Part shown: piece after piece, positions 1-5,144 of the stretch | How the letters are laid out: each line of letters opens with the position of its first letter | How positions within the stretch are numbered: position 1 is the stretch's first letter | Assembly: GCA_023416875.1 (NCBI GenBank) | Contig: JAEZGT010000013.1 | Span: forward strand, 1-7,205 | From: Pseudomonadota bacterium | GTDB taxonomy: Bacteria > Pseudomonadota > Gammaproteobacteria > Pseudomonadales > Cellvibrionaceae | Direction: 5' to 3' | DNA: 7,205 nt | The notes under the pieces: generated by a model | Told to the model about the DNA's origin: nothing | Seen by the model: only the letters and a program-made list of their open reading frames with translations | Databases searched by the model: none | Program-made: the position numbers and the translations under genes

Positions 1-597
1 ATCCATGGCTTCCATGTCCATCGCTGCCATACCCACATAATGCATGCCGCACACGGCGATACCCATCACCACCGCCGCAAGGAGCATTTTTATATTGCCG
101 TCGAGGTTGAACGCCAACCATAGCGCTGCCGTCGCCGCCACCAAGGCGATCACGATGGAAACAGCAAAGAGCGCCGGGTCGTAATTCATGCTCGCAGCCA
201 TATTCATCGCATACATACCGCTGTAGTGCATGGATGCGACCCCTAACCCGGTAATCACTCCTGCGACCAGCAGTCGGGCAACGGATTTTTGGTTGCCGCC
301 AACGAAAAACAGCCCTATACCGACCACAATTACGGCGATCGCAAGAGAGGCAAATGTGATTAACGGGTCATAATTCACAGGCATTCCCATGTCATACGCC
401 AGCATGCCGATGAAATGCATGGTCCAGATGGCACCGCCCCCGAGAGCCGTAGCCGCAGCAATAATCCACGCAGAGCGATTAGTAGTGGACGATTGTGCGG
501 CTTTAACCAGCAATATGCCGGTGTAAGAACCAAAGACGGAAATCAGGAAAGAAAGTGCTACCAGAAACTGGTTGTAGCTGGGCTCGAAGTGCTGCAT
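1..597 (-). CDS. MHYT-domain integral membrane sensor protein (N-terminal part, truncated by window edge)
   Basis: The minus-strand frame is open for 199 codons from an ATG at 597 to the window edge, so the C-terminus is missing. The protein shows three copies of the MHYT signature about 62 residues apart: MHFIGM at residue 60, MHYSGM at 123 and MHYVGM at 185. They sit in about six hydrophobic segments (roughly 11-32, 43-66, 78-97, 107-128, 140-160 and 167-190). The NYDP loop that often follows these motifs occurs twice, near residues 74 and 137. The MHYT family is a membrane sensor module proposed to bind metal (copper) through its Met and His residues and to sense oxygen, CO or NO. It is usually fused to GGDEF/EAL, LytTR or histidine kinase output domains, and which one applies here cannot be seen. 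A GAGG lies 8 bases before the ATG; the in-frame stop upstream is at 664-666 with no better start between. The gene is divergent from the pil operon. Confidence 0.92.
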   Translation of the reverse strand, partial: MQHFEPSYNQFLVALSFLISVFGSYTGILLVKAAQSSTTNRSAWIIAAATALGGGAIWTMHFIGMLAYDMGMPVNYDPLITFASLAIAVIVVGIGLFFVGGNQKSVARLLVAGVITGLGVASMHYSGMYAMNMAASMNYDPALFAVSIVIALVAATAALWLAFNLDGNIKMLLAAVVMGIAVCGMHYVGMAAMDMEAMD

Positions 598-775
598 GAC
601 GATGGCCTCGGTGGTGACAAAACGAGAATTAAGAACAAGTTTAGCAAGTGTAGAGTGTTTATCTCAGTTCGTTGCGATGCGGGGGAATTCTAGCGGCAGT
701 TGCAAAGTTAGCATTCCCTAATTTGGTGTTATTCATGCGGTTGTTTGAAAAGGCCGAAATAGTGCACAAGGTAAG

Positions 776-806
776 TTGACGACAAAACGGCCGAATGGGG
801 TAAACT
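776..806 (+). promoter_or_regulatory. Weak candidate sigma-70 promoter upstream of the pil operon
   Basis: TTGACG at 776-781 matches five of six bases of the -35 consensus. TAAACT at 801-806 matches four of six bases of the -10 consensus, but the 19-base spacer is longer than the preferred 17. A second TTGACG at 835-840 followed by TATGGG at 857-862 (16-base spacer) is an alternative with a worse -10. Position and orientation suit transcription of the pil genes. This is a pattern match only. Confidence 0.2.
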
Positions 807-890
807 TACGCGCTTCGTTTAAATGGCGCTTGAGTTGACGCTTTGGCGCACACCTTTATGGGATTGCTGAAAATACGCCCAATGGTCATT

Positions 891-911
891 GCGCAAAAAG
901 GTTTTTGGCGC
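891..911 (+). other. Imperfect hairpin in the leader of the pil operon
   Basis: GCGCAAAAA at 891-899 can pair with TTTTT at 902-906 and GCGC at 908-911, leaving G907 bulged and a short loop around AGGT. The feature lies 67 bases before the proposed pilG start. It could be a weak leader structure or a binding site. There is no trailing T-run that would make it a terminator, and it may be chance. Confidence 0.2.
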
Positions 912-960
912 TACACCGAATAAAGCCATTCATCATTGGAACTCTTCACCGGACTGAAAA

Positions 961-968
961 GCCGAGGG
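961..968 (+). promoter_or_regulatory. Ribosome binding site deciding the pilG start
   Basis: GCCGAGGG contains a GAGGG Shine-Dalgarno core 9 bases before a TTG at 978 and 15 bases before an ATG at 984. The identical octamer stands 9 bases before the GTG start of chpA. No purine-rich site precedes the longer TTG start at 936. This favours initiation at 978 or 984 over 936. Confidence 0.5.
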
Positions 969-977
969 TTTTACGGT

Positions 978-1868
978 TTGTCAATGCAGAACACAGTTAA
1001 AGGCCAAGTCAAAGTGCTACGGGTATTTCGCATCGGCGTCGTAGGCGCTTCGCGAGATGCGTTTGCAGCATTGAGCCGAATATTCGGCGTCACCCGATAT
1101 CGCACCCGTAGTTACGAGGCAGTTCCTATAGCGGCCAACGCAAAACATGTTGATGATGCGATTGATCTGATAATTCTTTGTACTAACAATCCCAATATTC
1201 TGAATTATTGGCTGACCCGCCGCCCTGAAGGCAAAGAGGTGAGCAAACCCCTTATCCGCATCGAAAAAAATGCACCAGAAGGCCAGAGTGTCGACGGCTA
1301 TACCATTTCCGTCCCGGTCAATCCGGCGCGTCTTCTGCGCCTGTTGGATCAGTACACCATCAAAGAGCTGAATTTTTTTCCGGAATTTCAAATCGGTAGC
1401 GATTCCACAGATCTTTGCGAAACCACAATCGCAGGTTTAAAACTGTTGCGCAGTGAGGGTGCGCCCACTAATAAGCGTCATGGTTTGCAGAGGGCACTGG
1501 TGGTGGACGACAGCTTGGCGGTGCGCAAGCAGATTGAGATTGAGTTTGGTTTGCTGGACACTGAGGTCGACTGCGTCGACTCTGCCGAAGCGGCAATTGA
1601 AGCGTCCAGTAAAACCGCCTATGACATTATTTTTATGGACGTGGTGATGCCCGGCATGGATGGTTATGCCGCTTGCAAGCGCATCAAACGCAGTGCGTTA
1701 AACAAAAGTACCCCTATAGTTTTGTTGACCAGCCGCTCGTCTTCCTTCGATAAAATCAAAGGAACCCTGGCGGGGTGCGACACCTACCTGGTTAAACCCA
1801 TTAGCCATAACGATTTTGAAAGCGTTGTGAACAAATATTTTTCTGAAATAAGGACCCTGGCAAGATGA
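978..1868 (+). CDS. pilG: PilG-type response regulator with N-terminal degenerate receiver domain
   Basis: The protein has 296 residues from the TTG at 978. ATG 984 (294 residues) and TTG 936 (310 residues) are alternative starts; the GAGGG at 964-968 favours 978. The C-terminal part, about 172-293, is an intact CheY-like receiver with acidic pair D177-D178, phospho-acceptor D221 in MDVVMPGMDG, T251 and K273 in the LVKP motif. P. aeruginosa PilG is a stand-alone receiver of about 130 residues, so this protein carries about 170 extra residues. That extension (about 16-137) follows the same strand-helix order: it starts RIGVVGAS, has DLIILCTNNPN where the phospho-Asp strand should be, and ends ISVPVNP where the Lys-Pro strand should be. 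It therefore looks like a receiver that has lost its active site. By family, PilG takes phosphate from ChpA and promotes pilus extension and surface signalling. It is the first gene of the operon and its TGA overlaps the pilH ATG. The receiver call is strong; the symbol rests on synteny. Confidence 0.88.
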   Translation: MSMQNTVKGQVKVLRVFRIGVVGASRDAFAALSRIFGVTRYRTRSYEAVPIAANAKHVDDAIDLIILCTNNPNILNYWLTRRPEGKEVSKPLIRIEKNAPEGQSVDGYTISVPVNPARLLRLLDQYTIKELNFFPEFQIGSDSTDLCETTIAGLKLLRSEGAPTNKRHGLQRALVVDDSLAVRKQIEIEFGLLDTEVDCVDSAEAAIEASSKTAYDIIFMDVVMPGMDGYAACKRIKRSALNKSTPIVLLTSRSSSFDKIKGTLAGCDTYLVKPISHNDFESVVNKYFSEIRTLAR

Positions 1869-2227
1869 CGGCAAGCAAAGTATTGGTTGTAGACGATTCC
1901 CCGGTCGACTTGGAACATCTCAAGACCATTATTGAAGGGGCGGGTTATCTGGTTATTACGGCAACCAATGGCCGTGAGGCCTACGAAAAAGCCAAGAAAA
2001 ATCGTCCGGATCTGATTTTAATGGACGTGGTGATGGAAGACGTGGATGGTTTCGAGGCTTGCCGCACCATTACCAGCGACAGGGAAACCGGCAAGATTCC
2101 CGTGGTATTCGTCACCAGCAAAAATCAGAAAGCTGATCGTGTGTGGGGCGAACTGCAGGGTGGGCGAGGCATGATTTCCAAACCTTATTCGAAAGAACAG
2201 ATTCTCGATACCATCAGCGCAATCTAA
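1865..2227 (+). CDS. pilH: Twitching motility response regulator PilH
   Basis: This is a single-domain CheY-like receiver of 120 residues with no output domain, the usual length for PilH. The active site is complete: D10-D11, phospho-acceptor D54 in LMDVVM, T84 and K106-P107. The stretch VWGELQGGRG at 93-102 corresponds to the VWG..QGAR signature that distinguishes PilH from PilG. In Pseudomonas, PilH accepts phosphate from ChpA and PilJ signalling, and is linked to pilus retraction or acts as a phosphate sink that damps PilG. The ATG lies in an ATGA overlap with the previous stop, indicating translational coupling. One oddity is that the usual MPG after the phospho-Asp strand is replaced by M57-E58-D59, so the conserved proline is missing. 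Confidence 0.93.
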   Translation: MTASKVLVVDDSPVDLEHLKTIIEGAGYLVITATNGREAYEKAKKNRPDLILMDVVMEDVDGFEACRTITSDRETGKIPVVFVTSKNQKADRVWGELQGGRGMISKPYSKEQILDTISAI

Positions 2228-2249
2228 AGATTTAGCGCGATAACAACAC

Positions 2250-2269
2250 GAGGCGGCATCAGCCACCTC
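2250..2269 (+). other. Stem-loop with an anti-Shine-Dalgarno-like arm between pilH and pilI
   Basis: GAGGCGGC at 2250-2257 pairs with GCCACCTC at 2262-2269 around an ATCA loop, with one C-A mismatch (2254/2265), giving seven of eight pairs. The right arm with its flank, CACCTCCTTTA, closely resembles the 3' end of 16S rRNA (CACCTCCTTA). No T-run follows that would support intrinsic termination. It may be an intercistronic structure that modulates pilI expression or mRNA stability, but function is an inference. Confidence 0.3.
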
Positions 2270-2290
2270 CTTTATATTCGTAGGCAACTT

Positions 2291-2869
2291 GTGGAAAGAC
2301 TGAATCCTGGTGCAGAGGGAGTCGCGCCTGATGAACGCTGGGATCTCACTGAATATGCGCTGTCTTTCACCATGGACAAGCGCGCCTCTTCATCGCAACT
2401 CGCCGCGCGCTGTTATGGTTTTACCATTGCAGATCGGCATTTTCTGCTGGATGAAGGTCAGGCGGCGGAATTAATTAGCCAGCCCCTTTTTACACCCATG
2501 CCCAACAGCCCCGAGCACTGTCTCGGCCTGGCCAATATTCGCGGCAATATAGTCCCTTATTACAGCATCCGCGCTTTAATACAAACTTCCCCCGAAATAC
2601 AAACCACCCCCGAGCAAACTCACGAGTCTCATCGCTATGCGCTGCTGCTGGGTGATGTGATTAATGGTGTGCTGCTGGCGATTGACGCCAAACCGGTGGC
2701 GGTACAGCGCGATGCATTGATGCAAAGTTCGCGATCTCTTTCTAATCTTGGAGAAATCCCTGCGGCAGTCGTCCGTGATCAATTCTCTGTGCATGAGCAC
2801 CATTGGTTGATGCTGGACTGTGGGAAGCTCGTGCAGTTTCTTACATCTGTCGAAGGGATTCGGGACTGA
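2291..2869 (+). CDS. pilI: CheW-like chemotaxis adaptor PilI
   Basis: The protein has 192 residues with a CheW domain at about 40-187. The clearest hallmark is GLANIRGNIVP at 79-89 (G79, N82, R84-G85, P89), matching the G..N.RG...P motif of CheW proteins. The remainder follows the CheW beta-strand pattern, for example YALLLGDVINGVLLAID near 116-132. The first 35 or so residues are outside the domain. By family it bridges the transducer PilJ and the kinase ChpA at the cytoplasmic face of the membrane. The start is a GTG with a weak AGG (2282-2284) 6 bases upstream. The only other in-frame start is ATG at 2372 (codon 28), which would still leave the CheW domain whole. The frame is the same as pilH, 63 bases after its stop, with no other start codon between. 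Divergence from PilI of Pseudomonas is considerable, so the symbol rests partly on position. Confidence 0.88.
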   Translation: MERLNPGAEGVAPDERWDLTEYALSFTMDKRASSSQLAARCYGFTIADRHFLLDEGQAAELISQPLFTPMPNSPEHCLGLANIRGNIVPYYSIRALIQTSPEIQTTPEQTHESHRYALLLGDVINGVLLAIDAKPVAVQRDALMQSSRSLSNLGEIPAAVVRDQFSVHEHHWLMLDCGKLVQFLTSVEGIRD

Positions 2870-2941
2870 TATAGCCGCCGCGTCTTTACTGACAGGCGCT
2901 GATCACATCGTTATTGGATTTTTTGGCTTTGGCCTGCTGAC

Positions 2942-2945
2942 AGGA
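2942..2945 (+). promoter_or_regulatory. Shine-Dalgarno site of pilJ
   Basis: AGGA lies 7 bases before the ATG at 2953, followed by an A-run that keeps the site open. An in-frame TGA at 2938-2940 rules out any longer start, so this site and ATG fix the pilJ start. Confidence 0.75.
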
Positions 2946-2952
2946 AAAAAAC

Positions 2953-5106
2953 ATGATCATTTCAACCAACCTCCGCATATCGCAAAAAATCATGTTGCTG
3001 GTGGCGGGTTTGGCCTTCGGGTTTGTCGCAATCGGTATCGCCTATTTTGTGCAGATGTCCACTGAGCAAAGCATCCGTGAACAAAGCGCTGAACTCTCCC
3101 GACACGAATCGGCGCTCACCGCCGCTCGCATCGATGTGGTCGAACTCAACCGGTTACTGGTGGAATTTGTGGCATCGCGCAGCGATCAATCACTCGAGCG
3201 GAAGGATCAGCTGACGGCGGATCTGCAGCAGAAATTGCTCGACCTGAAAGCGGACGGCACGCGCATCGGCATTTCCGGTGATCTCCGCGAAATTGAATCT
3301 CTGCTGCAAAATTACGACAAGTCTTATCAGGATATGACGGCGCAGCTGGTGACTCTGGGCAGCCAAACTGAGGGCGGATTGCGCCAGGAGTTGCGGGCTG
3401 CGGCGGAAAGCCTGGAAGATGCCTTACGCAATGTAGGCAATATTCCCTTGTTTGGAGAATATTTGCGCATGCGCCAGGCGGAAGCGGAATTTGTTACCAA
3501 TCTGAACGAAAATTCCCTCGCACAAATTGATCGCTACTCGTCAGCCTTTCTTTCGGAACTCGCCGCATCGAATTTGTCAGATGCACAAAAAACTCAGATA
3601 AAAACTGCGTTGGATGACTATTCCAAGAAACTGGATCAGGTAGCGTCGATCAGCGTCCAAATCGCCGCGTTGCAGCGTCAGTTGCGCGATATGGGTGGCC
3701 AACTCACCGCCAGCATGACCAGCGCCAGCCAACATCTCCGTGAATACGCGGGCAAAGCCGCAGCAGAAAACGCCTATAAATCACAGGTTTCCATGGTGAC
3801 CTTCGTCGGGTTGGGTTTTACCGTGGTGATGGCCGTGGCGGTCGGGGTGTTTTTCATTTACAAAAGTATCGTATTCCCCATGGCGCACATTCAAAACGTG
3901 ATTCGTCGCATCAACAAGGGCAACCTGAAAGCGCGGGTGCGCTTGCCGCAAAAAGACGAACTGGGTGATCTGGGGCGGGCCTTCAATATTCTGCTCGACG
4001 AAAGAATTCGCACCCTGGAAGAACAGTCGCTGGAAAACGAGCAGCTGAACAACTCGATTATTTCGCTGATCCGCGCCCTCGGCGCCATCGCTCAGAAAAA
4101 CCTCACCATCAAAGTGCCCGTATCGGCGGATATCACCGGCACCATTTCCGACGCGGTAAACCTGCTCACCACCGAAACTGCCAAGACATTGGCGCAGGTG
4201 AAAGATATTTCCGAGCAGGTCAATGCCATTTCCGATCTTTTGCAGCGCCAGTCCAGTGCGGTAGTGCGAGTTGCGGAAGACGAGCGTAAGCAAGTTATTG
4301 CAACCAGTAAGGCGCTGGATATGTCGGCGCGGGCGATGAACGAGATCGCCACCCGCGCGGGAACGGCGGACAACATTGCCTCGAAAACCATTGCAGATAC
4401 CCAGCAGGCGCGCGATGCGGTAATGCGCACGGTGCGTGGAATTCAAACCATTCGCGAAACCATTTCGGAAACGGAAAAGCGTATTAAGCGCTTGGGTGAT
4501 CGCTCTCAGGAAATTTCGGGCATCGTGAATTTGATTAATACCATCGCGGAGCGCACGCATATTCTGGCGTTGAACGCGAGTATGCACGCAGCATCAGCGG
4601 GTGAAGCCGGTAAAGGTTTTGCGGTGGTTGCGGACGAGGTTCAGCGTTTGGCGGAAAACGCCCGCGAAGCCACGGCCGAAATTGCCTCCATGGTGAATAA
4701 TATCCGCGTGGAAACCTCGGACACGGTGAACATCATGAACAAATTGATTACCGAGGTGGCGGAGGGCACCCGTTTGGGTGAGCAGGCTGAGAAACGCATG
4801 GAAGTCACAGAGGATGCGACCCGCCAACTGGTGGAAACCGTGCAGGTGATCTCCCACAGCTCCGTGCAGCAGGCGCAGATTTCCAACAAAATCCGCGACC
4901 GCGCCAACCTGATTCGCCACTTTACAGAAAAAACCGGTGGCGAACTGGTGCAGCAAAAACGCCACACCGACAGCCTCAAACATTTCGCCGAAGTGTTGTT
5001 GGAGCGGGTAAACGTCTTTGTCCTGCCGGAAAATCTTACCGCGCCGGTTCTGCAGGATGTCGCTGCGATGGAAGACTCTGTCGAAGTCGTATCGAAAGCT
5101 GGTTAA
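2953..5106 (+). CDS. pilJ: Type IV pilus methyl-accepting chemotaxis transducer PilJ
   Basis: The protein has 717 residues, slightly longer than the roughly 680 of P. aeruginosa PilJ. An N-terminal membrane helix (about 12-34) is followed by a largely helical periplasmic sensor region (about 35-276), a second membrane helix (about 280-303) and a HAMP domain (about 304-357). A second HAMP-like stretch lies near 370-410, then a long coiled-coil signalling domain (about 430-690). The hairpin tip is plain: NLINTIAERTHILALNAS followed by MHAASAGEAGKGFAVVADEV near 527-561. The SMHAASAGEAG wording is characteristic of PilJ rather than of flagellar transducers. By family it sits in the inner membrane, detects pilus engagement and activates ChpA through PilI. 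The C-terminus has no receptor pentapeptide for CheR tethering. The ATG is preceded by AGGA, and pilI ends 83 bases upstream. No methyltransferase gene follows, unlike the P. aeruginosa order. Confidence 0.95.
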   Translation: MIISTNLRISQKIMLLVAGLAFGFVAIGIAYFVQMSTEQSIREQSAELSRHESALTAARIDVVELNRLLVEFVASRSDQSLERKDQLTADLQQKLLDLKADGTRIGISGDLREIESLLQNYDKSYQDMTAQLVTLGSQTEGGLRQELRAAAESLEDALRNVGNIPLFGEYLRMRQAEAEFVTNLNENSLAQIDRYSSAFLSELAASNLSDAQKTQIKTALDDYSKKLDQVASISVQIAALQRQLRDMGGQLTASMTSASQHLREYAGKAAAENAYKSQVSMVTFVGLGFTVVMAVAVGVFFIYKSIVFPMAHIQNVIRRINKGNLKARVRLPQKDELGDLGRAFNILLDERIRTLEEQSLENEQLNNSIISLIRALGAIAQKNLTIKVPVSADITGTISDAVNLLTTETAKTLAQVKDISEQVNAISDLLQRQSSAVVRVAEDERKQVIATSKALDMSARAMNEIATRAGTADNIASKTIADTQQARDAVMRTVRGIQTIRETISETEKRIKRLGDRSQEISGIVNLINTIAERTHILALNASMHAASAGEAGKGFAVVADEVQRLAENAREATAEIASMVNNIRVETSDTVNIMNKLITEVAEGTRLGEQAEKRMEVTEDATRQLVETVQVISHSSVQQAQISNKIRDRANLIRHFTEKTGGELVQQKRHTDSLKHFAEVLLERVNVFVLPENLTAPVLQDVAAMEDSVEVVSKAG

Positions 5107-5127
5107 TCTTTTTCTAAGAAATCACAG

Positions 5128-5135
5128 GCCGAGGG
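5128..5135 (+). promoter_or_regulatory. Ribosome binding site supporting the GTG start of chpA
   Basis: GCCGAGGG ends 9 bases before the GTG at 5145. An in-frame TAA at 5115-5117 leaves no ATG, GTG or TTG upstream, so this site identifies the GTG as the start of the chpA frame. Confidence 0.65.
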
Positions 5136-5144
5136 CGAAAACTC

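Larger units (their letters stand above)
598..977. other. Divergent intergenic region between the MHYT gene and the pil operon
   Basis: This stretch of about 380 bases separates two divergent genes and must hold the promoters for both, but no strong promoter is evident. On the plus strand there are two TTGACG hexamers (776-781 and 835-840), either of which could be a -35 element, each with only a poor -10. On the minus strand TAGAAT (plus positions 687-692) is a good -10 match without a recognisable -35. A 7-base inverted repeat, GTAAGTT at 771-777 and AACTTAC at 803-809, brackets the first TTGACG, but one such pair is expected by chance in a region this size. The hexamer TGGCGC occurs three times (824, 844 and 906). 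I see no convincing gene or RNA here. Confidence 0.6.

Noticed and set aside
415..693. 92-codon plus-strand frame near the left edge
   Set aside because: Mostly antisense to the MHYT gene, whose transmembrane MHYT motifs are clear; the translation is low complexity and unlike a real protein.
723..739. Possible sigma-54 promoter (TTGGTGTTATTCATGC) upstream of pilG
   Set aside because: The GG and GC dinucleotides have the right 12-base offset, but the -12 box reads ATGCG instead of TTGCA/T and the -24 box is only a degenerate match. It lies about 240 bases before the gene, so it is not supported.
771..809. GTAAGTT / AACTTAC inverted repeat as an operator
   Set aside because: A 7-base pair of arms separated by 25 bases is expected by chance about once in a region of this length.
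2889..2944. Direct repeat CTGACAGG in the pilI-pilJ gap
   Set aside because: Two copies of an 8-base word at 2889 and 2937; the second merely includes the pilJ Shine-Dalgarno. There is no further extension or sign of a mobile element or duplicated start.
3781..4587. 268-codon minus-strand open frame opposite pilJ
   Set aside because: Antisense to the HAMP and signalling regions of pilJ; its His/Arg/Asn-rich translation looks like a mirror of the sense codons, not a protein.
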